Counted from the stretch's first letter, positions 25,979-35,110 are shown. The stretch is DNA of 64,000 nucleotides from Hyphomicrobiales bacterium (GCA_900468285.1 UBTF01000014.1:62001-126000), one strand, 5' to 3'. Notes: generated by a model from the letters alone, not told the origin. Translations and numbers: made by a program.

Positions 25979-26938
25979 TTAGAAATAGTCCCTCTTGATC
26001 GTTTCCAGGACCGCCTGAAAACGCTCCTTGCGTTCTTCCAGTCGACCATCTGGGCTAAGCCGTGGCTCCGCGCGGCTTGCTTGCCACAATGCGAGCGTGG
26101 AAGGTGCCGCCAAAACCTGCTTTGCGAGTTTGCGGAGCGCCCTCTGTTCCTGAACGGGGCGAACGAGAACATCGCCATCGTGATGATGGCCAGAAGAGGC
26201 GTGCTCAGCACTATTAACGGGTGGAGGCGGCGGCGGGAAGCTCATGCCCCAGAATTTCGAGCCCTTCTTAGCCGCTTCCGCTCTGGTCGAGACGGGAACA
26301 TAACGTGGCTCGTACTTGACACCAACGCTTCCAGCCCAATCGCTCCATTTGAAGCTGTTGATGGATGTCGATGTGCTCACGGCAACCCAGGGGACGCGGA
26401 AAGCATCGGCAAGGATCGCACCGTGCATCGATTCCGCAACGATGAATTCCGACTGGGCGATATGTTTGATGACGGCTTTCGCCTCACCGCGCGGATCGAG
26501 ATAGGTCAGCCCGGCAGGCTCGCAGGCGAAGTCCCAGATGCCGAATTCAGCTGATTCCCAATGGGGCACGAATGTCTTTTTGTGGATCTTCGGCAAACCC
26601 TGAAATTCGGGCATTTCCGTTACCATCACGGCAGGGTCCACTATTCCCATTTCCGAGGGGAGGCCCAGCTTGGCGGCTGTCATTTCACCGCGAACGCACC
26701 TGATATCCCAAAGCTCCTTGTTGGATATATCCGGTACCGCACCGTATCCATAGCCACTGCCAATGACCAGTTTGCGTTGCGCCGGTGGAAACAGCACATC
26801 GTTGAGAACGGTGCCGACGCCGACCAGCAGCAGGTCAGGATGAACGTCCCGCAGGCCTGGCAGCAGGAAATCCCAAAGCCAGAGATTGAGGTCATCGCCA
26901 AAATTTCCGTGGTGCGATTCCCAGTGATATGGTCTCAT
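25979..26938 (-). CDS. exoV: ExoV, succinoglycan pyruvyl transferase
   Basis: A 319-residue polysaccharide pyruvyl transferase. It begins MRPYHWESHHGNFGDDLNLWLW and has VGSGYGYG-type glycines, HKKTFVPHWESAE and IAQSEFIVAESMHGAILADAFRVPWVAVSTS, all typical of the family. It adds a 4,6-linked pyruvate ketal from phosphoenolpyruvate to the terminal glucose. A run of six prolines (MSFPPPPPPVN, about residues 230-240) is unusual for the family and looks like a flexible linker. AGGAGTAGTCC precedes the ATG. It follows exoW by 37 bases on the same strand and converges with exoU. Confidence 0.9.
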   Translation of the reverse strand: MRPYHWESHHGNFGDDLNLWLWDFLLPGLRDVHPDLLLVGVGTVLNDVLFPPAQRKLVIGSGYGYGAVPDISNKELWDIRCVRGEMTAAKLGLPSEMGIVDPAVMVTEMPEFQGLPKIHKKTFVPHWESAEFGIWDFACEPAGLTYLDPRGEAKAVIKHIAQSEFIVAESMHGAILADAFRVPWVAVSTSTSINSFKWSDWAGSVGVKYEPRYVPVSTRAEAAKKGSKFWGMSFPPPPPPVNSAEHASSGHHHDGDVLVRPVQEQRALRKLAKQVLAAPSTLALWQASRAEPRLSPDGRLEERKERFQAVLETIKRDYF

Positions 26939-26975
26939 GGACTACTCCTGAATAAAAAAAGGCAGGCGCTACGGG

Positions 26976-27941
26976 TCATCGTGGGCCGGTCAGTTTACCG
27001 GTTCCCAGCTCCACCGCCGCGCGCAGAATAGCAGGATCGCGCATCATCCATTTGAACAGGAGGCCCATTTCCGGCGCTTTTCGGCGCTTCAACTTACCAG
27101 CCTGGCTCCACAGCGCCTGTTTGCGAGCCGTGTTTTTATAGGATGCGATCGACTCTACGTCGGCGGGACGAGATGAAAACCTCTCCTGCAACGTGTCAAG
27201 CGCTACCCATGTGTTGAACTGTTGGCGCAGGAACTCGGGCGACGTATTGTCGATGCTGTGAAATATATTCACCCCCATGCCCCGCATAGCACCAGCATCG
27301 TCGCACAAAAGGGTGCGGCTGGATGCAAGAATGCAATCGCAGAAGAACAGGACGTCTTCCGCAGCCAGCCTCAAGGCAGGGTCAAAACGAACCTTCTCGA
27401 AAAGAGGACGGCCTATGACCATGCAGGAGAGGTGCAGAAAGCTCCAGTTGCGCAGCATGACGCTCGCAAGGTCCGGCAATTCAATGACCTTCGGAGTTTC
27501 GGATAGTCGGTTCGCTGCCTCATTCTTTTCCAGTTCGGACATGGCGAAGTGGTAATAGAACTCGTCGCTGGCCTGCATCGATGCCCAGTAGCAATCTCCG
27601 CCGAATGTATCGAGACTGAAGGCTGCGTTGCTCAAATGGTCGGGCGTCCAGATATCATCCGAATCCAGAAATGCGACATAGGTCGTTTCTGCTGGAACGT
27701 GGTCGAGCCCCGTATTGCGTGCGCCGCCTGGACCGGCATTGGCCTGCTTGACGATCTTGATCCGGCTTCTCTGGCTTTCAGTCAGTTCATCAATTTCTTT
27801 TTCAATCGGATAAGGCGACTCATCGTCAACGATAACGAGGTCGAAATCCTGCAGGGTCTGTGAAAAAACGGATGCTAGTGCCCTACCGAGTACGCCATGC
27901 TGTTTTTGATAATAAGGAATAACGACAGTAAATTTCGCCAT
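26976..27941 (-). CDS. exoW: ExoW, succinoglycan glucosyltransferase (GT2)
   Basis: A 321-residue GT2 glycosyltransferase starting MAKFTVVIPYYQKQHGVLGRALASVF. VIVDDESPYPIEKEIDEL, NAGPGGARNTGLDHV and VAFLDSDDIWTPDHL follow, giving the nucleotide and metal sites. In S. meliloti ExoW adds the seventh sugar, with a beta-1,3 linkage. The start at 27941 has AGGGG eight bases upstream; the frame extends eight codons further without one. It is divergent from exoT, as in S. meliloti, which supports the symbol. Confidence 0.86.
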   Translation of the reverse strand: MAKFTVVIPYYQKQHGVLGRALASVFSQTLQDFDLVIVDDESPYPIEKEIDELTESQRSRIKIVKQANAGPGGARNTGLDHVPAETTYVAFLDSDDIWTPDHLSNAAFSLDTFGGDCYWASMQASDEFYYHFAMSELEKNEAANRLSETPKVIELPDLASVMLRNWSFLHLSCMVIGRPLFEKVRFDPALRLAAEDVLFFCDCILASSRTLLCDDAGAMRGMGVNIFHSIDNTSPEFLRQQFNTWVALDTLQERFSSRPADVESIASYKNTARKQALWSQAGKLKRRKAPEMGLLFKWMMRDPAILRAAVELGTGKLTGPR

Positions 27942-27970
27942 TGTTTCGCCCCTTGTGTTGATCAAGAAGT

Positions 27971-27984
27971 GGTCGGGCCCGACC
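27971..27984. promoter_or_regulatory. Perfect palindrome between exoW and exoT
   Basis: GGTCGGGCCCGACC is a perfect 14-bp palindrome in the 117-base divergent gap, 30 bases upstream of the exoW ATG and about 75 upstream of exoT. It could be a regulator site for both genes or a very stable transcript stem. It resembles no operator I know for succinoglycan regulators. Confidence 0.5.
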
Positions 27985-28058
27985 GAATGCGGCCCCGATG
28001 AGTGGCAAACCTCCCGCCAGCAAAATGGTTGCTGGCCTCCAAAATATAGGAAGCACGT

Positions 28059-29531
28059 ATGCCCCCAGCTCCGAGCGTCAAGACGATTACCGCGAATGTC
28101 GGTTGGAGCGTTTTATCAAAAACAGGCACATTCGGGCTTAAGTTTGTCACGGTGCCGATTCTCGCACGATTGCTGACGCCAGAGGAGTTCGGCGTTGTCG
28201 CAGTCGGCCTGACGGTCGTGCAGTTTCTAACCATGATTGCGGGTGCAGGACTAACCTCCGCCCTGATTGTGGAAAAGGAAGAGGATATGGACACGATCCA
28301 TACTGTCTTCTGGGCAAATCTTGCAATTTCATGCACGATGGCAGCCATACTCTACTTCGGCGCGGAATTTTTCGGGGAGCTGCTCGGCGCAGTCGAAAGC
28401 GCCTATCTTCTGCGAATTATGGCTTTTCTCATTCCGCTGCAACTGGCTGGCGATGTCGCCTATTCCCTCTTGGCCAGACGCATGAATTTCAGCAAGGACG
28501 CCATCTGGAGCATGACCTCGGAAAGTGCGGCGGCCATCGTCGCAGTCGTACTTGCCTTCGCAGGGTTCGGTGTCTGGGCCCTGATCATCCAGCTGTTCGC
28601 CGCTGCGCTGATAAGGCTCGTGGGCCTCTACGCGGTGTCCCATTACAAGCCAAGCTTTGTCATGAAGCCTCGTCGGCTCGTTCCGCTTCTTGGATTCAGC
28701 TCGGGCCTGATGGGTTCAGAGATAGCGAATTTCGTGACGTTCCAGTCGCCAATGGTCATTATTGCCCGACATCTGGGACTTGCAGATGCTGGCGCCTATT
28801 CGGCATCTAACCGATTCGCCAGCATTCCAAACCAAGTCGTCCTTTCCGCTGTGATGGGTGTTCTGTTCCCGGCATTCAGCAGAATGATGGATGACAAGCA
28901 GCGTCGCCGCGATGCGCTGATGTTCAGCACACAGGTGCTGACAGTGCTTCTGGCACCGATGATGTTTGGCCTATGGGCCATTGCCGAACCCGCCATGCTC
29001 GTGATTTTCGGACCAAACTGGGCCTATGCCTGGCCGGTGCTTGGGCTACTGGCGTTATCAAAAGCAATACTGACGCCCTGCAGCACATTTATTCCTTACT
29101 TGAAGGGCGCCGGCTACGGTCGGGTTCTCTTCTGGTCCGCGACAATCCGTGCGGTTGTCACGACAGGTGCAGTCTGGCTTGCAGCAATTTACGGCACACT
29201 TATCGATGCAATGGTCTGGCTTTGCATCGTCAATGGAGTGACACTGATTTTCTATTCCTGGGCCGTTTTCAAAGCCAGTGAAACCCCGCTTTTAAAGGGT
29301 CTCTATGTCAGTAGCCGCCCGATGATTGCGTCCTTCGTGATGGCACTTGCGGTACGCTATATCCTTCATATCTTCTCCGACAGCCTGCCTCACGCCTATA
29401 TGCAGGTGCTTGTGGGAGCTGTCGCAGGAGGCGCGATCTATGGAGTTCTGATTCTCATCACAGAAAGAGAACTTCTGCGAAAGATTCTGGGTCTCGTGCG
29501 TGAGCGGAAAGCAAAACAGGCGGCAGCTTGA
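28059..29531 (+). CDS. exoT: ExoT, Wzx-type polysaccharide flippase
   Basis: A 490-residue protein with a dozen or more hydrophobic segments of the PST/Wzx type. Early sequence: SVKTITANVGWSVLSKTGTFGLKFVTVPILARLLTPEEFGVV. It likely moves the lipid-linked octasaccharide unit across the inner membrane. AGGAAG lies before the ATG. Gene order with exoW and exoH supports the assignment. The exoI gene that separates exoT from exoH in S. meliloti is replaced by a non-coding gap. Confidence 0.88.
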   Translation: MPPAPSVKTITANVGWSVLSKTGTFGLKFVTVPILARLLTPEEFGVVAVGLTVVQFLTMIAGAGLTSALIVEKEEDMDTIHTVFWANLAISCTMAAILYFGAEFFGELLGAVESAYLLRIMAFLIPLQLAGDVAYSLLARRMNFSKDAIWSMTSESAAAIVAVVLAFAGFGVWALIIQLFAAALIRLVGLYAVSHYKPSFVMKPRRLVPLLGFSSGLMGSEIANFVTFQSPMVIIARHLGLADAGAYSASNRFASIPNQVVLSAVMGVLFPAFSRMMDDKQRRRDALMFSTQVLTVLLAPMMFGLWAIAEPAMLVIFGPNWAYAWPVLGLLALSKAILTPCSTFIPYLKGAGYGRVLFWSATIRAVVTTGAVWLAAIYGTLIDAMVWLCIVNGVTLIFYSWAVFKASETPLLKGLYVSSRPMIASFVMALAVRYILHIFSDSLPHAYMQVLVGAVAGGAIYGVLILITERELLRKILGLVRERKAKQAAA

Positions 29532-29901
29532 GAAAGCCACCGGGAAAACTCGCCGTCTTTCTGCCACAATTGAGAACTTTTGCCACACTGTTGCGCCGTC
29601 GACTGCGGGCAAAGCGGCGCGATAATGCTGCATCGCAGCATCGCTATGATTTCTCCCGCCGGCGACAAAGGGACTGTCCTAGAGGCGACCAAAGGAAATT
29701 CTCTGCTATTTCAATGACCTGGCCTGCCTCTCCTTAGGGGAGATATGGACCTCCAGAGTTTTACCCGCAACAATTAGAAGACCACTTTTGCCGCGCTGCC
29801 ACATTTTACCCTCATGTAGACAAGACACTTTAGCACGGGCTTTCGTTCGTCCTAATTTTAACGCGGTGGGGGGAGACACCGCCTAATTGAGGGGAACTGA
29901 C
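29532..29901. other. Non-coding gap between exoT and exoH
   Basis: These 370 bases hold no convincing gene; no remnant of exoI is recognisable by eye. Two small stems are visible: CTCTCC-TTA-GGGGAG at 29728-29742 and GCGGTG/CACCGC at 29863-29882. The second sits just before the exoH ribosome site, with CCTAATT repeated on both flanks. The region probably contains the exoHKLAMON promoter, but I cannot place its boxes. Confidence 0.55.
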
Positions 29902-31050
29902 GTGACTTTTGATCAGAACCTATCTTCCCGCATCAACTTGATGCGCATTATATTGATATCGGGCATTGTTTTTGTGCATGTTCCACACAATCCGGAGACC
30001 AGCCCTTTTCTCGGCGTCTACGGCTTTTTTGATTGGCTAAGGGTGTTCCTGGGTGATGCGCTGTTCCGCATCGGTGTGCCCTGCCTGAGTGCGATTTCAG
30101 GTTATCTGCTGTTTCGCAAGGGAATGCAGGCATTTGACTATCTGGCCACCGTCAAGTCGAAGGCGCGGACAGTCCTCCTCCCATTTTTGCTATGGAATGG
30201 CGCACTTGTTGCCGCGGTTCTCCTCCTGCAGCGTTTCGGCGTGGGCGTCGGCTATTTTCCGGATTTGTGGAACGCAACGCCGCGGGAAATGATGAGCCAC
30301 GGTGCCGCAGTCGAAGAATTTCCTCTTAACGTGCCGCTGTATTTCTTGCGGGATCTTTTCGTTTGCATTCTTCTTTCGCCGATCCTCGCATTTCTGGTTC
30401 GCAGATATGCATGGGCCACATTGGGGGTTCTGCTCGTCGTCACCGCATGGCCTGAAGTCACCTTGTTTATCGTCCAGAAGAAATCCATCCTCTTCAGCTT
30501 CACGCTGGGAATTGCGCTGGCGCTGTACAAGATCGATCTCAAGGCTCTCGATGCCCATGCCGTTAAAATCACGGCTGCGGTTTTGGGAGCCTCTGCAATC
30601 CTGGCAACCGCTCTCTATTTTACAGGACCGGATTTTCCGTTCGAGCTTGAGTTGCTTCGCAACCTCCTCGCTGTCTTTGGCGCGATGGGTTTGTGGGCGT
30701 CATCCTCCTTGCTCATTCGCAGCAAGGCTGGAAAACGTCTCTCGGAAACGGGCAGTCTCAGCTTCTGGATTTTCTGCGCCCACTATCCGCTGCTGGTAAT
30801 GATGTGGATGGTCTGGAACAGAGGCGGCCCCGATTTCTATCCCGCCTTCTATCTCGGTGCGGTAGCACTGGCCTTCATCATCCTCGTTATCAGCAATGCG
30901 CAGGTGCGGTCAAAGCTGCCTAAACTCTACGCTGTCTTGACGGGCAGTCGCAGTGACAAGCCGGGGCCTTCTATCAAAGCCCCAAAGACTTCCCATCCCG
31001 CACAGCGTCCTGTCGAAGCCCTGCCTGCAACTGCAAAGGTGAACCAATGA
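29902..31050 (+). CDS. exoH: ExoH, succinoglycan succinyltransferase
   Basis: A 382-residue membrane acyltransferase-3 protein with about ten hydrophobic segments. INLMRIILISGIVFVHVPHN holds the conserved Arg and His of the first helix, and GVPCLSAISGYLLFRKG the second motif. It transfers succinate to a glucose of succinoglycan, a mark needed in S. meliloti for infection and for cleavage to low-molecular-weight forms. The start is probably the GTG at 29902, seven bases after AGGGG; an in-frame TTG lies at 29887. The stop overlaps exoK by ATGA. The related exoZ acetyltransferase is excluded by position only. Confidence 0.85.
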   Translation: MTFDQNLSSRINLMRIILISGIVFVHVPHNPETSPFLGVYGFFDWLRVFLGDALFRIGVPCLSAISGYLLFRKGMQAFDYLATVKSKARTVLLPFLLWNGALVAAVLLLQRFGVGVGYFPDLWNATPREMMSHGAAVEEFPLNVPLYFLRDLFVCILLSPILAFLVRRYAWATLGVLLVVTAWPEVTLFIVQKKSILFSFTLGIALALYKIDLKALDAHAVKITAAVLGASAILATALYFTGPDFPFELELLRNLLAVFGAMGLWASSSLLIRSKAGKRLSETGSLSFWIFCAHYPLLVMMWMVWNRGGPDFYPAFYLGAVALAFIILVISNAQVRSKLPKLYAVLTGSRSDKPGPSIKAPKTSHPAQRPVEALPATAKVNQ

Positions 31051-31907
31051 TCGCATTTATCACCCGCGTTCAGTCGCGCATGTTCCTGTCCACATGTGTG
31101 GCCCTCACACTCGGTGCGTCTGCGGCAATGGCGCAGAGCCCTGTCGCCCCACCCGCGCCTGGCAAGGAGCCAGCGCCCGGCCCCGCATCAGGTCCGACGG
31201 CAGCGCCCGGAAACGGCAAATCCTTTGTCGAGAATTTCGATTCAATGGACCGTTCTTTCTGGTACGTTTCCGATGGCTGGAACAATGGACCGCATCAAAA
31301 CTGTACCTGGTCGAAGAAGCTCGTGAAATTTGACGGTGGGCAACTTCAACTCGGATTTCAGGAAGGCAAGGTCAAGGATCGCAACTTCTCCTGCGGAGAA
31401 ATCCAGACGAAGGGCCGCTATCGTTACGGCACCTACGAGGCACGGATAAAGACGGCAACCGGCTCCGGCCTCAATTCGGCTTTCTTTACCTATATCGGGC
31501 CAACCGACAAGAAGCCGCATGATGAAATTGATATGGAAGTCTTGGGCAAGGACCCGGCAAAGGTCCAGCTCAACCAGTATATTTCCGCAAAAGGCGGGAA
31601 TGAGAAGCTGGTCGACGTGGAAGGTGGCGCGGACAAGGCCTTCAATGACTACGCCTTCATATGGGAGCCGCAGCGTCTGCGTTATTTCGTGAACGGGAAG
31701 ATGGTTCATGAAGTTACAGACCCGGCAAAAATCCCACAAAATCCGCAGAAGATATTCTTCAGCCTGTGGGGCACGGACACCCTGAAAAGCTGGATGGGCA
31801 AGTTTGCCTATAATGGACCGACAGTCATGAATGTCGACCGGCTCGCTTTCACAGCGCTCGGCGACAAGTGCCAGTTCCCAGAGTCCGTCGCCTGCCTTTC
31901 AAACTGA
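31047..31907 (+). CDS. exoK: ExoK, endo-beta-1,3-1,4-glycanase (GH16)
   Basis: A 286-residue secreted GH16 enzyme that cleaves nascent succinoglycan. The signal peptide ends near ASAAMAQ and is followed by a Pro/Ala/Gly-rich spacer of about 25 residues. The catalytic motif DEIDMEVLG gives nucleophile Glu160, Asp162 and acid/base Glu164, all present. GRYRYGTYEARIKTATGSGLNSAFF is the typical preceding strand pair. Its ATG overlaps the exoH stop, so succinylation and cleavage genes are translationally linked. Confidence 0.92.
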   Translation: MIAFITRVQSRMFLSTCVALTLGASAAMAQSPVAPPAPGKEPAPGPASGPTAAPGNGKSFVENFDSMDRSFWYVSDGWNNGPHQNCTWSKKLVKFDGGQLQLGFQEGKVKDRNFSCGEIQTKGRYRYGTYEARIKTATGSGLNSAFFTYIGPTDKKPHDEIDMEVLGKDPAKVQLNQYISAKGGNEKLVDVEGGADKAFNDYAFIWEPQRLRYFVNGKMVHEVTDPAKIPQNPQKIFFSLWGTDTLKSWMGKFAYNGPTVMNVDRLAFTALGDKCQFPESVACLSN

Positions 31908-31957
31908 GCGGCCTTTTGACCGAAGCCTCTCGATCATTTCCCGCTCAGGACCATTTT

Positions 31958-33139
31958 ATGACGCATGTTCTTTATCTAGCACATGACCTTGCAGACCCGG
32001 CCATTCGTCGCCGGGTCATGATGTTGCAGGCTGGTGGTGCCAGAGTGAGCCTTGCCGGTTTCACACGCGGTGAAAACGCCTTGGCAAGCGTCGATGGGTT
32101 GTCGCCGATCGTGCTCGGCGAGACGGCAGATGGACGGTTTGCCCAGCGCATCACGGCGGTAGGCAAATCCTGCATCTCACTTCGCGGTAAGATGCGTGGC
32201 GTCCAGAAACCTGACGTTATCATTGCTCGAAATCTCGAGATGCTGGCCGTCGCACGCCGTGCATCCTCGATTTTCGGTCGTGACATTCCGGTAGTCTACG
32301 AGTGCCTTGATATCCACAGACTGCTTTTGAATGAGGGTGCTGCGGGGAAGCTCGTCAATGCAATCCAGCGCTATCTCGCCTCCGACGCAAAGCTGCTGAT
32401 AACGAGCTCTCCCGCTTTCGTGACGCACTACTTCGCCCCTCGCTCCGGCTTGGCACTCCCGGTATTGCTGCAAGAGAACAAGGTGCTGGCACTGCATGGC
32501 ACAGTGCAGGACAAGCCAACGGCACGGCCTCCGAAAGAGGGTGAGCCTTGGAAAATTGGTTGGTTTGGTGCTCTGCGTTGCCGCAAATCACTTGGCATTC
32601 TTGCCGATTTCGCCGGGCGGATGGATGGCAAGGTTGAAGTGGTGCTGCGTGGACGTCCAGCCCATTCCGAGTTTGATGACTTCGAGGGCTTCGTCGCAAA
32701 GTCCCCTCACATGAGTTTTCACGGCGCATACAAAAATCCCGAAGATCTCCAGTCTATCTACCAGGATGTTCAATTGACCTGGGCTATCGATTTCTTCGAG
32801 GAAGGGCAAAACTCCAGCTGGCTGCTGCCGAACAGGCTTTATGAAGGGTGCCTCTATGGTGCGCTTCCGATAGCTGTTGCGGGAACGGAGACCGCGCGCT
32901 TTCTCGAAAAGCGAAGCATCGGCCATGTGCTGCAGACCGCCGATGCTGACAGTCTGCAAGCTTTCTTCACCGCCCTGACTGAAGAGAGTTACCTTAAATC
33001 CGCAGAAAACCTTGCGGCGGTCGACCGGACACAATGGATGGCCGATCAACAGGACTGCCTTCAACTCGTCCAAAAACTCGCTTCTTTGGCAGCGCCGAAA
33101 TCTGGCCGCGCCCTCGAAGCTTCACTTTCAACCGCCTGA
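31958..33139 (+). CDS. exoL: ExoL, succinoglycan glycosyltransferase
   Basis: A 393-residue GT-B style glycosyltransferase. It begins MTHVLYLAHDLADPAIRRRVMMLQAGG, with a central VVYECLDIHRLLL and the C-terminal donor region WKIGWFGALRCRKSL. LPNRLYEGCLYGALPIAVAGTETA supplies the conserved Glu-containing motif. In S. meliloti ExoL adds the third sugar. The ATG at 31958 follows AGGA by seven bases; the frame is open 30 codons further but overlaps the end of exoK. A donor of UDP-glucose is expected from the product, not shown by sequence. Confidence 0.87.
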   Translation: MTHVLYLAHDLADPAIRRRVMMLQAGGARVSLAGFTRGENALASVDGLSPIVLGETADGRFAQRITAVGKSCISLRGKMRGVQKPDVIIARNLEMLAVARRASSIFGRDIPVVYECLDIHRLLLNEGAAGKLVNAIQRYLASDAKLLITSSPAFVTHYFAPRSGLALPVLLQENKVLALHGTVQDKPTARPPKEGEPWKIGWFGALRCRKSLGILADFAGRMDGKVEVVLRGRPAHSEFDDFEGFVAKSPHMSFHGAYKNPEDLQSIYQDVQLTWAIDFFEEGQNSSWLLPNRLYEGCLYGALPIAVAGTETARFLEKRSIGHVLQTADADSLQAFFTALTEESYLKSAENLAAVDRTQWMADQQDCLQLVQKLASLAAPKSGRALEASLSTA

Positions 33140-33152
33140 CGGGACCGACGCC

Positions 33153-34169
33153 ATGAAGTCGCACAAGATACCGGATGTGAAGACATTGATCGTCATACCG
33201 TGCCTCAACGAGGCTCGCACGATCGATGATCTGCTGCTTAAATTTTCCAGCACCCTCAACAATCCGGCGGACCGGATCATCGTTGCCGATGGCGGTAGTA
33301 CCGATGGAACGCGTGATATTGTCGCAAATTTCTCGATCCAGGATGCGCGCGTCATTCTTTTGGCCAACCCGAAGCGCATCCAAAGTGCCGGCATTAATCT
33401 GGCGGTGGAAATGTTTGGACAGGGTTATGATTACCTCATCCGCATCGACGCCCACGGCGACTATCCCGACGACTACTGCAACCGGTTGCTGGAAGATGCC
33501 GTCCATACCGGCGCTGATTCTGTCGTCGTGGCAATGGACACGGTCGGCCACGGAACGTTCCAGAAAGCCACCGCGATCGCTCAGAACTCCAAGCTCGGAA
33601 ACGGCGGCTCCAAGCATCGCGAAGGAGCGAAGGGGCACTGGATCGATCACGGGCACCACGCCTTGATGCGCATATCAGCCTTTACCGAGGTTGGCGGTTA
33701 CGACGAAAGTTTCAGCCATAATGAGGATGCCGAACTGGACTATCGGCTGCGCAAGGCTGGCTTTCGCATCTGGATGACCGACAAGACCCGCATGACCTAC
33801 TACCCGCGCTCCAACGTGCGGCCCTTGTTCAAGCAGTATATGGCCTACGGTCGTGGGCGCGCGAAAAATCTCCTCAAGCATCGCTCCATGCCCAAGCTCC
33901 GGCAGATGATCCCATTGGCGGTCATGCCGGTCGCGCTTTTGGCACTGCTTGGCGTGTTCCACTGGCTTGCTCTCGTACCGCTTTGCCTCTGGATCGCCGC
34001 ATGCGTTGGCTATGGCTTGTGGATGGCCATCGTGGAAAAGAATTCCTACGGCCTTCTGGCTGCGTTCTCTGCCATGATCATGCATCTCGCCTGGTCTACA
34101 GGGTTCTGGCTGGAACTTGTCAGCTCGATGGGTGCGCCTGCCCCCTTGGCGGGAAAGGCGATGTCATGA
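33153..34169 (+). CDS. exoA: ExoA, succinoglycan beta-1,3-glucosyltransferase (GT2)
   Basis: A 338-residue GT2 enzyme. TLIVIPCLNEARTIDDLLLKF, IVADGGSTDGTRDIV and LIRIDAHGDYPDDYC carry the nucleotide and metal sites; GGYDESFSHNEDAELDYRLRKAGFRIW is the acceptor and catalytic-base region. Three C-terminal hydrophobic segments from about residue 255 anchor it to the inner membrane. In S. meliloti ExoA adds the second sugar, the first glucose, onto the ExoY-primed galactose. The start at 33153 follows exoL by 13 bases. The stop overlaps the exoM start by ATGA. Confidence 0.9.
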   Translation: MKSHKIPDVKTLIVIPCLNEARTIDDLLLKFSSTLNNPADRIIVADGGSTDGTRDIVANFSIQDARVILLANPKRIQSAGINLAVEMFGQGYDYLIRIDAHGDYPDDYCNRLLEDAVHTGADSVVVAMDTVGHGTFQKATAIAQNSKLGNGGSKHREGAKGHWIDHGHHALMRISAFTEVGGYDESFSHNEDAELDYRLRKAGFRIWMTDKTRMTYYPRSNVRPLFKQYMAYGRGRAKNLLKHRSMPKLRQMIPLAVMPVALLALLGVFHWLALVPLCLWIAACVGYGLWMAIVEKNSYGLLAAFSAMIMHLAWSTGFWLELVSSMGAPAPLAGKAMS

Positions 34170-35110
34170 CAGCCACTCCGGCAATTATCGAAACTCATCA
34201 GATCCGGATCGATATCGGCGTTTGCACGTTCCGCCGCCCTGCGGTTGTCGCGACACTGCTCTCCTTGTTCAAGTTGGAGGTTCCGGCTGGAACAAAGCTT
34301 CGCATTATTGTTGCGGACAACGATGCAGAGCCCAGCGCAAAAGACTCGATCGATCGGCTGCGCGAAAAATCGCCCTTCGAGATCGTCTACATCCACTGCC
34401 CCAAATCGAATATCTCCATCGCGCGAAATGCCTGTCTCTCCGCCTCCGACGCGGACTATCTCGCTTTCATCGACGATGACGAGACTGCCCCGAGAGACTG
34501 GCTTTGCGAATTGCTACAAACGGCAAAGGAGACGGGTGCAGAGGCGGTTCTAGGACCTGTTACCGCCGTCTACAAACCGAGCGCGCCAAGCTGGATGCGC
34601 AAAGGTGATTTCCATTCGACGGCTCCTGTCTGGGTCAACGGAGACATCGTGACAGGTTATACCTGCAACACCCTTCTGCTCATGACTGCGCCTTCCGTCG
34701 CGGGTCGCCGGTTTGCTTTGTCTCTCGGCCAGAGCGGTGGAGAAGACACGCATTTCTTTTCTCACATGCACGCGGATGGCGGGCGCATCGCCTTTGCCAA
34801 AAAAGCCATATTGTCCGAACCCGTGCCGGACAGCAGAGCAAGCTTCATGTGGCTCGCCAAACGGCGTTTCCGCTCAGGCCAGACCCATGGACGCCTGCTC
34901 GCAGAACGCAAACCGGGGACACGCAGAATCGGGCAGATCGTCACGGCCGCGTCGAAAGTGGGATTTTGCGCGGCTTCAGCGCTCCTGAGCGCTTTCAGCC
35001 CTGTCCGTCGCAATCGTCAATTGCTGCGTATGGCGCTGCATATGGGTTCCGTTAGCGGCGCCTTCGGTGTGCGCGAAATACGCCAGTACGGCACCGTGGA
35101 GGCAACATGA
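34166..35110 (+). CDS. exoM: ExoM, succinoglycan beta-1,4-glucosyltransferase (GT2)
   Basis: A 314-residue GT2 enzyme with IDIGVCTFRRPAVVATLLSLF, RIIVADNDAEPSAKDSI, SIARNACLSASDADYLAFIDDDETAP and a later SGGEDTHFFSHMHADG. In S. meliloti ExoM adds the fourth sugar. Translation probably couples to exoA through the ATGA overlap at 34166. It also overlaps exoO by ATGA, so exoA, exoM and exoO form one tightly coupled row. Confidence 0.89.
   Translation: MTATPAIIETHQIRIDIGVCTFRRPAVVATLLSLFKLEVPAGTKLRIIVADNDAEPSAKDSIDRLREKSPFEIVYIHCPKSNISIARNACLSASDADYLAFIDDDETAPRDWLCELLQTAKETGAEAVLGPVTAVYKPSAPSWMRKGDFHSTAPVWVNGDIVTGYTCNTLLLMTAPSVAGRRFALSLGQSGGEDTHFFSHMHADGGRIAFAKKAILSEPVPDSRASFMWLAKRRFRSGQTHGRLLAERKPGTRRIGQIVTAASKVGFCAASALLSAFSPVRRNRQLLRMALHMGSVSGAFGVREIRQYGTVEAT

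Noticed and set aside
29902..31050. ExoZ (acetyltransferase) in place of ExoH
   Set aside because: Both are acyltransferase-3 proteins, but position directly before exoK with an ATGA overlap is that of exoH.
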